Position numbers and translations under genes: made by a program. Under the pieces are notes generated by a model. It was not told where the DNA came from. It saw nothing but the letters and a program-made list of their open reading frames with translations, and did not search any database. A stretch of 64,000 nucleotides of DNA from DAOTTW01 sp034437615. Lineage in GTDB: Bacteria; Chloroflexota; Anaerolineae; Aggregatilineales; Phototrophicaceae. Positions 32,636 to 41,600 of the stretch are shown here, piece after piece (within the stretch, counting starts at the first letter, position 1; every line of letters starts with the position of its first letter). The stretch spans positions 1 through 64,000 of the forward strand of contig DAOTTW010000084.1 of assembly GCA_034437615.1 (NCBI GenBank), read 5' to 3'.

Positions 32636-35600
32636 ATGGTGTTCCAAGAACCGTATCTAGGCGGCAAGCGCTACAAGCTCATCAAGCGCATTGGGCACGG
32701 GGGCATGGGGGCTGTATATGAAGCACTTGATCGCCTGACGCAAGAGCATGTGGCACTAAAGCGCGTCATCTTGCCAACCGCAGTGCAACAACCTGGTACG
32801 GGCGCAAACTTGCGGGTAGCCCCTGGCCCGGCTCAACGTACTGCGCCTGATTACCGTTTAGCTCTGGCACATGAATTTCGCACGTTAGCATCCTTGCGGC
32901 ACCCACACATTATTAGTGTGCTGGATTATGGTTTCGACGCGGATCAGCAACCGTTCTACACGATGGAATTATTGCGGGATGCACAAACGATCACACAGGT
33001 AGCAACCCAATCTACCTTTGGTGAAAAAATTCAGCTATTGCTACAAGTCCTGCAAGCATTAGCCTATTTACACCGTCGTGGCGTCATCCACCGAGATATA
33101 AAACCGGGTAACATGCTCGTCGCTAGCGGTCAGGTGAAATTGCTCGACTTCGGATTAGCTACGGTGCGGGATCGTTCGTTGGATGTGGATTCGATCATAG
33201 ATAACGACCCTGTTGTTGGCACATTGGCTTATCTTGCGCCAGAAATATTGAAGGGTGCAGGCGCTAGACCATACTCTGATTTGTACTCTGTTGGTATGGT
33301 CGCCTACGAGATGTTTGCGGGCTGGCATCCCTTTGATACGAACAACTTTGCCTCGCTCATCCATGACACACTTCACGAAACGCCTGATGTCGTCTACTTA
33401 GATGTTTCCCAACCGATTCGTGATCTTGTCAAACGGTTGCTCAACAAAGTCCCGGACCTACGTTACCAAACAGCAGATGACGTAATGCGTGCACTGTACT
33501 CTGCTGCTGACCTTACGGACCCATACGAAACGAAACCGATTCGAGAAAGTTATTTGCAGACAGCGCGTTTTGTCGGGCGCGAGCAAGAACTAAATGAACT
33601 ACGCGCAGCCCTTACACAGACTTTATCGGGGCAGGGAAGCAGTTGGTTGATTGGCGGCGAGAGCGGCGTTGGCAAATCCCGCTTAGTGGACGAGATGCGA
33701 GCGATTGCGTTAATCAATGGGGTACAGGTTGTACGAGGGCAAGCATCGGTCAATACAACAGCACCGTTTGCCTTGTGGCGCAGCGTTTTAGCCAACTTAG
33801 CGCTACAAAGCACCCTGACAGAACTTGAAGCCACCGTACTCAAACCAATCGTGCCTGACATCGAAAATTTGGTTGAGTTTGCAGTGCCAGACCCGAATAT
33901 CTTGGACCCGGACGGGACATTGAGCCGTTTATTGGCTATTGTTGAGGAGGTGATGTACCGTCAGGGACAACCGTTGCTCATCATCCTTGAAGACCTTCAA
34001 TGGGCCGGTCAGGATTTACGCATACTGGAGCGACTCATCCGGATTACCTCTCAGGTGCCTATTATGATACTAGGTACCTATCGTAATGACGAAATGCCAA
34101 AGCTGCCGCGTCAATTGCCGCTGATGCAATTACTGACCTTAGAGCGCTTAGCACCGGACGAAATCAGGGCCCTTAGCACATCCATCTTGGGTGAGAAGGC
34201 TGGTCAGCGCGACCAAGTTGTTGATTTGCTACACAAAGAAACTGAAGGTAACGCCCTCTTTATCGTTGAGGTAATCCGTGTCTTGGCGGAAGAAGCCGGA
34301 CAGATGGACCTTGTTGGTGATACAACGGTGCCACCAGCAGTTTTCTCACAGGGTATACACAGCGTCATACAGCGCCGTCTGAAGCGCGTACCGGAAACTG
34401 ATCGCTTTCTATTGCGCATTGCTGCTGTAATGGGCCGCACACTGGATTTGCAGGTGCTATCTGCGATCAACGATAATGACCTCCAGGATTGGCTGGCCCG
34501 TTGCACTGAAGCCAGTGTCTTTGATGTACTCGATGATCGTTGGCGTTTCGCACACGACAAATTGCGCGAAAGTGTTGTAGCCGACATCCCAGCCGAAGAC
34601 CGCTCTTATCTTCATCAGTTTATTGCCCAGGCCATCGAAGATGTTTACCCCAATGACAGAACGCATACACTGACTCTGGCGCATCATTGGCGGCAAGCTA
34701 AACAACCAGAGCGTGAATTGCCACATGTGATTGCAGCGAGTGAACTGGCGCTATCTAGCGCCGATTATGTCGGTGCGCAGCAGTACGCACAACGTGCTTT
34801 GGAGTTATCTGGGCAGCTAGCCGTTGATCGTATCGTTCGAGCACAGCTTCATGCGCGTTTGGGGGAGGCGTACTTTGTCCAGGGCGAAAAAATCATGGCG
34901 TTTGATCAAATGCGATGGGCGCTGGAGGCAACAGGTTATATATCAGGTAGCTCCGGCCACAGACTGCTATTTGCGACAGCAGCACAAGCACTACGGCAGG
35001 TCATGCATCGTATCCTGCCGGCCAAGCGCTTTCAGCTAGATAACAAGAACGATATGGCAAAAGCGTTGAGTGTCTCTCGTTTGAGCGAACAATCGTTGCT
35101 CGTCTGGTTTTGGCAACGTCACACATCGCACTTGATGCTAGCAACTTTGCTCATGGTAAACAGTGCCGAACGCGCTGAGCCATCACGGGAACTGTTAGTG
35201 GCGTATGGTAATTTGGCTGCAACTGTGGGTATCGTGTCAACCTGGCACTCGCTTGCAGCAGTCTACATCCGCTTGATGGAACATGTCGCACAGCAGATAG
35301 ATGATTCATTAGCGGAGGCAGAAGTAACGCGAGGACTACTCAACTATACGCTTGGGTTAGGCAAGTGGGACCGGGCTAAAGTCCAGCTACAAAAAGCATT
35401 ACAAATAGCACGTGATACGGCTAATTATCGTACATGGGGTGATTGCTTAACTCATGCCTGCAATGTGGCCTTGTTTCTCGGTAATTTGGAAGAAGGGCAC
35501 AATCATGCGTTGGAATTGGCTGAGATTGCGCAGCGTTCGGGTAATCAACAGCACATGCGTTGGTCTATTTTTCTCGACAGCGCATTTTTGACCTATCTCG

Positions 35601-36208
35601 AAGACTATGACGCCGTGATCAGTAGCATAGGTGAGCAGATAGCAGCATATAAGCAGACACAACGCCGGATTCCAGTTGGTTTCAACATAGGTATTGCCCA
35701 GGCATACCTGCGAAGTGGTCAGCCTGAACCTGCACGAAACCATGCGCTCAAAATTGCTGAATCGCTTTCTAGACATGGCCTGCCCAGCATATACACCATT
35801 GGATTAACTTACTTCAATATCGCTGAGGTCGCGCTCGCACTGTGGGAGGTCTCGCCAGATGATTACGAAATGCAAGCACTTGCCCAAGCCTGCTGCACAG
35901 CTTTGAGGAAAAACACGCAACCGTTCCCGGTATCAAAGCCACTATACCTGATCGTTCAGGCGCATATTCAACTGCTTAAGCGGCGGACTACGGTGAGTGA
36001 AAGTCTGTTACGGCGTGCAATTGCACAGGCTGATGCCTACTGTATGCGCGAATATGAAGGCATTGCTTATTATTTGTTGGCGCGTGTGCATCGTGTGAAA
36101 AATCAACAGAACGCAGCAATGCAAGCGAGAGACGAGGCTCAAGCTATTTTCAAACGTCTTAATATTCCGTATTATCTAAGGCGGCTACACACTGAATCAG
36201 CAGATTAG
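32636..36208 (+). CDS. Ser/Thr kinase fused to AAA ATPase and helical repeats (PknK/MalT-like)
   Basis: A 1190-residue cytoplasmic protein. Residues ~12-290: Hanks-type kinase with intact Gly loop (GHGGMGAVY), Lys42, HRDIKPGN (Asp154), DFG and APE. Residues ~310-620: an AAA_16/MalT-type ATPase with FVGREQEL, Walker A GGESGVGKS (340-348) and Walker B LLIILEDLQWA. The rest is an array of TPR-like helical pairs. The order is that of PknK-type regulators; no C-terminal DNA-binding domain is seen, so it does not look like a MalT-type transcription factor. AGGAT precedes the ATG closely. No membrane helix is visible. It ends 18 bp before dus. Confidence 0.9.
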   Translation: MVFQEPYLGGKRYKLIKRIGHGGMGAVYEALDRLTQEHVALKRVILPTAVQQPGTGANLRVAPGPAQRTAPDYRLALAHEFRTLASLRHPHIISVLDYGFDADQQPFYTMELLRDAQTITQVATQSTFGEKIQLLLQVLQALAYLHRRGVIHRDIKPGNMLVASGQVKLLDFGLATVRDRSLDVDSIIDNDPVVGTLAYLAPEILKGAGARPYSDLYSVGMVAYEMFAGWHPFDTNNFASLIHDTLHETPDVVYLDVSQPIRDLVKRLLNKVPDLRYQTADDVMRALYSAADLTDPYETKPIRESYLQTARFVGREQELNELRAALTQTLSGQGSSWLIGGESGVGKSRLVDEMRAIALINGVQVVRGQASVNTTAPFALWRSVLANLALQSTLTELEATVLKPIVPDIENLVEFAVPDPNILDPDGTLSRLLAIVEEVMYRQGQPLLIILEDLQWAGQDLRILERLIRITSQVPIMILGTYRNDEMPKLPRQLPLMQLLTLERLAPDEIRALSTSILGEKAGQRDQVVDLLHKETEGNALFIVEVIRVLAEEAGQMDLVGDTTVPPAVFSQGIHSVIQRRLKRVPETDRFLLRIAAVMGRTLDLQVLSAINDNDLQDWLARCTEASVFDVLDDRWRFAHDKLRESVVADIPAEDRSYLHQFIAQAIEDVYPNDRTHTLTLAHHWRQAKQPERELPHVIAASELALSSADYVGAQQYAQRALELSGQLAVDRIVRAQLHARLGEAYFVQGEKIMAFDQMRWALEATGYISGSSGHRLLFATAAQALRQVMHRILPAKRFQLDNKNDMAKALSVSRLSEQSLLVWFWQRHTSHLMLATLLMVNSAERAEPSRELLVAYGNLAATVGIVSTWHSLAAVYIRLMEHVAQQIDDSLAEAEVTRGLLNYTLGLGKWDRAKVQLQKALQIARDTANYRTWGDCLTHACNVALFLGNLEEGHNHALELAEIAQRSGNQQHMRWSIFLDSAFLTYLEDYDAVISSIGEQIAAYKQTQRRIPVGFNIGIAQAYLRSGQPEPARNHALKIAESLSRHGLPSIYTIGLTYFNIAEVALALWEVSPDDYEMQALAQACCTALRKNTQPFPVSKPLYLIVQAHIQLLKRRTTVSESLLRRAIAQADAYCMREYEGIAYYLLARVHRVKNQQNAAMQARDEAQAIFKRLNIPYYLRRLHTESAD

Positions 36209-36226
36209 AACTAAATAGGAGTAGAT

Positions 36227-37270
36227 TTGCAAGCAACGACCCAAAATTCTGTGAAGACGTTACCAAGTTTCACGATTGGCGATATTGACATTAACCCAGG
36301 CATCACGCTGGCACCAATGGCTGGCCATACCAACTGTGCATTCAGGACGCTGTGCAGGGAACAAGGCGAGTGCGGTCTCGTCTGCACTGAACTCATCAGC
36401 AGTAATGCGCTCAAATACAAAGGCAGCCGCGAGAAAACATTCGAGATGTTTGATTGGCAACCAGATGAATATCCGGTTGCTGTGCAACTCTTCGGTCATG
36501 AGCCTACGCAGATGGCAGAGGCAGCCCGCATCGTGGCTGATAATGGTGCGTCAATTATCGACATCAATATGGGCTGCTGGGTACCAAAGGTCGCAAAAAA
36601 AGGTGGTGGTGCTGCGCTGCTGCGCGATATTGACGCAGCAACACGGGTGGTTGAGGCTGTTACACGAGCGGTTGATGTGCCTGTAACGGTGAAAGTGCGC
36701 AGCGGCTTCGAGGATGGCGTGATAACGGCGGTACCATTTGCACGCGCCGCAGAAGCAGTCGGAGCACGTGCTATCGCCGTACATGCACGCTTCGCAGGGG
36801 AGGGGCATGGTGGTCAGGCGAATTGGGATGTGGTACGGCAAGTGAAAGAGGCTGTTAAAGCTATTCCGGTAATTGGCAATGGAGACATCCACACTGGAGC
36901 CGACGCTGCTGCAATGCTGCGCCAGACAGGTTGTGATGGCATTATGATAGGCCGGGCTTCGTTGGGGCAACCCTGGATATTTCGCACGATAGTGCACTAT
37001 CTACGTTTCGGTACGATGCCTGAGCCACCTAGTCGTTCAGAGCGTGCTGTACTTGCGTTACGCCATGCACATTTGACGCTGGAGACAACAGCACTACCGC
37101 AGTATCAGGCTATCCGCGAATTGCGCGGGCAAATCTCAAAATATAGATTAGATGAGCCGGGTTCGGTCAGAATCAGGAATCAATTGGTCCGCGTTGAAAC
37201 TATTGGGCAAGTGGAGGCCGTTTTGACACCACTAACTGAATGTAGCAATATTTTATCCGTTGATGGGTAA
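36227..37270 (+). CDS. dus: tRNA-dihydrouridine synthase
   Basis: A 347-residue FMN-dependent enzyme that reduces uridines in the tRNA D-loop. Landmarks are LAPMAGHTNCAFR (28-40), the catalytic Cys117 in NMGCWVPKV followed by KKGGGAALL, VKVRSGF near 150, HAR...G near 180, and the FMN phosphate-binding VIGNGDI...DGIMIGRASLGQPW. Most family members have GCP at the active site; here the Pro is Trp. The start appears to be TTG at 36227, 5 bases after AGGAG. The C-terminal end overlaps the convergent GAF histidine kinase gene by 18 bp. Confidence 0.94.
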   Translation: MQATTQNSVKTLPSFTIGDIDINPGITLAPMAGHTNCAFRTLCREQGECGLVCTELISSNALKYKGSREKTFEMFDWQPDEYPVAVQLFGHEPTQMAEAARIVADNGASIIDINMGCWVPKVAKKGGGAALLRDIDAATRVVEAVTRAVDVPVTVKVRSGFEDGVITAVPFARAAEAVGARAIAVHARFAGEGHGGQANWDVVRQVKEAVKAIPVIGNGDIHTGADAAAMLRQTGCDGIMIGRASLGQPWIFRTIVHYLRFGTMPEPPSRSERAVLALRHAHLTLETTALPQYQAIRELRGQISKYRLDEPGSVRIRNQLVRVETIGQVEAVLTPLTECSNILSVDG

Positions 37271-38530
37271 TGAAAACTTGAAATCGGAGCCTCGTCCCAA
37301 TTCGCTTTCTACCCAAATAGCTCCATTGTGGCGCTCGACAAGCTCACGACTAATAGCAAGGCCCAAACCAGTTCCCGCCTTGCGAACTTGAGGGTTTTGG
37401 TCCGCCTGCTGAAATCGCTCAAAAACGCGCTCAAGCTGCTCTGCCGGGATGCCATGTCCTGTGTCCGCCACACCAATTACTACAGCATTTTTTTCAGCCT
37501 GAACCCGTGCATGGAGTGTAACCGTCCCGGATTCCGTAAACTTATGGGCGTTTGAGAGCAGATTGAGCAACACCTGCTTGATGCGTGTCTGGTCCAAGTT
37601 GAGTATCGGCAGTCCATCGGGGATGTTTAGCTGAAACTGTACCGTTTGCGGCCAGGGAATACCTTGCCCGACAGCATATAACTCCTGCAGATAGGCTTTG
37701 AGGTCTGTCTCTTCTTTGTGGATGACGAGTTCGCCCATTTCAGCCTTCGTCAGATCAAAGATGTCTGTCGTCAGATTAACGGCGTGTCGCAGCGACTTTA
37801 CGGCACGTTCGATCCATTCATACTGTTTATCTGATAGTTGGCCGAAAGTACCATCCAGCATTGCAGACAATGCGCTGATCGAGAGCGCGATAGGTGAGCG
37901 CATATCATGGGCAACATTACCCAGGATCATTGTGCGCAAACGATTCGCTTCCACTGCTTCCATCCAGCTTCGTTCAACCTGCTGCATAGCGCGTTCTAGT
38001 TCTGCGGTACGCGCTGCAACACGTGCTTCCAGACGATCATTGAGGATGGCATTTTCGATAGCGACACCAGCCTGGCCCGCAAAAAACATGAGCGGATCGA
38101 CATCTTCTTCTTCAAACATGTTAGCGTTAGAGCGATTTTCGATGTAGATAGCCCCCAGGGTATGTCCTTTCGCAGTCAATGGCGCACACATGACAGAGCG
38201 CAACTGTAACGCTTGGACACTATCGGAATTTTGCAAACTGGGGTCCAGCAGAGCATCAGTAATGACGAGAGGCTTGTTGTTCGATACGACTTTATTGAGT
38301 ATCGAGTAGCTGATTTGCTCCTCCGGGTGTTTTAATTCATTGCCGTTTTGGTCCATTTTTACACGGAAATCTAGTGCTCCATCCTCATTGAGTAGCACAA
38401 GATAGCCTCTTTCAGCGTCAAGTAGATCCAGTGCTATTTGCATGGCATAATTCAGCAAAGGGTCTAACGCTCGGTTTTCTGCCATGTGTCTGCTGATCTC
38501 AAGCAGTTTTCTTAAAAAGACCTCATCCAT
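37253..38530 (-). CDS. GAF-domain sensor histidine kinase
   Basis: A 425-residue soluble sensor kinase. Residues ~20-165 form a GAF domain (GYLVLLNEDGALDFR, SVMCAPLTAKGHTLGAIYIENR), then a coiled coil, a HisKA domain with His208 in NVAHDMRSP, and a HATPase with NAHKFTESG, DTGHGIP and GTGLGLAIS. There is no membrane helix or receiver. The ATG at 38530 is preceded by a GGGGGAATCGGGA stretch that contains the likely ribosome binding site; the frame is open 20 codons further up. A TATAAT lies ~67 bp upstream. Ligand of the GAF domain is unknown. Confidence 0.92.
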   Translation of the reverse strand: MDEVFLRKLLEISRHMAENRALDPLLNYAMQIALDLLDAERGYLVLLNEDGALDFRVKMDQNGNELKHPEEQISYSILNKVVSNNKPLVITDALLDPSLQNSDSVQALQLRSVMCAPLTAKGHTLGAIYIENRSNANMFEEEDVDPLMFFAGQAGVAIENAILNDRLEARVAARTAELERAMQQVERSWMEAVEANRLRTMILGNVAHDMRSPIALSISALSAMLDGTFGQLSDKQYEWIERAVKSLRHAVNLTTDIFDLTKAEMGELVIHKEETDLKAYLQELYAVGQGIPWPQTVQFQLNIPDGLPILNLDQTRIKQVLLNLLSNAHKFTESGTVTLHARVQAEKNAVVIGVADTGHGIPAEQLERVFERFQQADQNPQVRKAGTGLGLAISRELVERHNGAIWVESELGRGSDFKFSLPING

Positions 38531-38596
38531 TCCCGATTCCCCCGGCGGGCTGCGACTGACATGTTTGCGTTTACTACACAGGGATAACATTCATAC

Positions 38597-38602
38597 ATTA
38601 TA
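38597..38602 (-). promoter_or_regulatory. Candidate -10 box of the GAF histidine kinase gene
   Basis: A perfect TATAAT on the minus strand (ATTATA at 38597-38602), 66 bp before the start at 38530 and 70 bp after the stop of the kinase-WD40 gene. The nearest TTG element is only 13 bases away, so the -35 is unclear. Confidence 0.35.
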
Positions 38603-38672
38603 CCGCATGTGACGCAGACAAACCCATATCTACCAGGAATAGCGTTGATCGTTGCCGGGGATGTGCTGTCGA

Positions 38673-41600
38673 TCAGGTATCACAAGGGGGTTCAATGCGA
38701 TATTGGTCGCGCTCGATACACGTAAAGTCACGGATGTAACGGTTTGCACGTGTCCACTCGAGCAATTCTGTGCCCGTTAATGTATTCCAGACTATAACAG
38801 AACCATCTTCTTGTCCAGATACCACTCGGTTCCCACTAGGGCTAAAGCTAAGGGTAAAGACCGAGCGTTCGCCGGCGTCAAAGCGTTGTATTGCTGTGCC
38901 TGTCTCGACGTCCCACATAATCAAGCTCCCGCTCGCGGTGCCTGTAATCAGTGCGTCTCCAGATGGCTTAAATGCTAAGCTCCAGACTGTATCAGCGTCC
39001 CCGATGAGGGCTGCCAGATTTCGGCCTGTCTCAATGTCCCACAAAATTGCCAGAGTATCACGTGACCCCGTTGCCAGGATGCTGCCATCTGGACTTATGT
39101 CTACAGCGAACACTGTACCAGCATGACCTTCAAAGCGTCTTATGATGTCTCCTGTTTGTATGTCCCATAGGATCGCAGTTGAATCACTGGAGCCTGTAAC
39201 AATGCTATTTTCATCTGGACTAATGGCCAGGCTATGTACAGCACCACGATGGCCCTCAAAGCGCCTGCGTTCCTCGCCTGTTTCAAGATCCCACAGAATC
39301 GTGACACCATTCTGATCGGAAGATACCGCCAGCGCACGATCATTAAAGAAGCGCACCGCGAGTATGTTGCTTGCGTGGCCCCGTAACAGGCGAATTGTTT
39401 CACCCGTTTGTAAATCCACATAGGCGATAACGTTTTCGTCGGTTGCTGGCTCACGCTCGCCCAGTAGCGCATGAGTTGCTGTGCGATTAATGTCCAGTGT
39501 GCGGATAGGGCTATCCTCAAGCTGTAGCACAGTTTGTTGCTCGCGTGTGCCTATGTTCCAGGCTCGCAAAAAACCCTGAACATCGCCATATACAATCTGG
39601 TCATCGTTGGCCCCGAATGAAACACCCGTAACACGGCTATTTGCTTCACCCGACAGTGCGGCAAATAACCCCGGGGTGCCGATATTCCAGAGGCGAATCG
39701 TCCTATCTCGGCTACCGGAAACCGCTAGTAAGCCATCGCTACTGATGTCGATGCCTTCGATTGCATTGCTGAAAGCAGCATCCTCGATTACGCCGCTTCG
39801 TCCGGTAGCTTCATAGTGGGCCTGGATACTGCTGATTTCCAGACCGGCATCAGCATCCCATATTTGGAGTACACCGTCCCCAGCGCCGGAGATGATACGG
39901 TTACCATCTGGGGTGAAGGCGACTGCACGTACATCGCCGCCGCTTATCTGAAACCGATGGATGATATTGCCATCGGGCAGGGACCAAATGATGATCGTGC
40001 CATCACCGGATGCGGAAACAGCCCGTGTACCGTCTGGATCGAACGAAATGTCTTCTATGGCGGTGGCATGGCCGATTAATTCCTGTATAACCTCTCCTGA
40101 ATTCACATCCCACAATTTCAATTCGCCATTGCGTGCCCCTGATAGAAATGTCAGGCTATCCGGGCTGATGGCCAGTGTTTGCACCCCTGCGTTATGTCCT
40201 TCATAGGTTCGGAGTTGGCGACCGTCTTCAGAATCCCAAAGGACGATCAGAGGCGGGTTATCAGCGATGCCGCGTGAACCGCCCAGGATGTAATTCCCAT
40301 CTGGGCTATATGCGACGGAACGCACAGGCGACCGATGGCCTGTTAAACGCCGTATTTCTTCACCTGTGTCAGCGTCCCAGAGGATCACAGTGAAATCAGC
40401 GGCTCCAGAGACGACCTGCGCACCGTCGGGGCTAAATGCGACGGACTCCACATCGCCACCATGCCCGGTCATGCGATGCAGGATTTCGCCATTTAGTGCA
40501 TTCCATAAAATCACGTTGCTGTCGAATGAGCCAGAGACGACGCGGTTAGTTTCAGTGTGAATATCTACGCTGAGTACGCCTGCGGTGTGGCCTTCAAAGA
40601 TGGTTTTCGTGCCATTTGCGAAGGCGACCTCTGATAGTGAGCGCAGTAGGTCAGGCGCGGAGGCGTTTGAGTTGGCTTCGACTGCTAACGCAAGCGCCAG
40701 ATCTACATCACCATCGCCTAATTCGCGCCCCGCACTTGCCGCGAGTGCCAAGTTTTGCGAGAACTGAGCGCTTCGGGTCGCCTCCGCTTGTGCGTTAAAT
40801 GCGAGTGCTAGCAAGCCAAGCGTTACGACGAATGCCGTCAACAAGACACCAAACAGAATGCGTAGCCGTGTAACCGAACGGCGCTCAAGCATCCGCTCGC
40901 GCTCTTCACGTAGGCGCTCTTCTTCTTCTCGTCGTAGGCGCTCGCTAATGCTTTCGTCGAGGTATCGTTGCTCCTCTTCGGTCAGCACCAGGTTTGTCGT
41001 TGTTTGCCATTCCTCAAATTGTTCCAGGCGTACCCCCTGTATCAACAAGCTGGGGTCCTGGCGTTCTTGTAACCATTCCGAAGCCAGCACAGAGAGCTTA
41101 CGCTGCATTCGCACATCGTTGCGGCTTTCGTCCAGCCAATCCCGTAACGTCTGCCATTCCCGAATAATTGCCTCATGCGTGACTTCAACTGTTGGGCTGC
41201 GTGTGATGGGATCGCGATCGAACGTCAGTAATCGGGCGCGGCCTAATATATCAACGACCTGCTGCACGATATTTTCTTCTGTATCCGTTTCTTTGCGCTT
41301 CAAGGAAGTCAACTCCGACAGCAGGGCACGGCGACGTGTATCCTCGGTACCTTCTCCCAGAGTAATCAAACGCAGAAACAGTTGGCGCGTGGCTTCTTGT
41401 TGACCAGGACTCATGTTGTCGTAAAGTTCGTCAGCACGCCGTGCCAACGCACCACGCACACCGCCTAGCTCTTTGTAGGCTTGTGGCATAATCAACGTGT
41501 CATCGCGTCGTTCAAAAAGCTCGCTCAGCGAGTATTGCAACAAAGGTAATGCGCCGGGTTGCTCCTTGATCTCAGCGACAATGGCTGCGACGAGGCCACT

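Noticed and set aside
40858..41403. Open plus-strand frame of 181 codons
   Set aside because: Antisense to the Arg/Glu coiled region and STAND domain of the kinase-WD40 gene; the Arg/Ser repeats mirror that composition.
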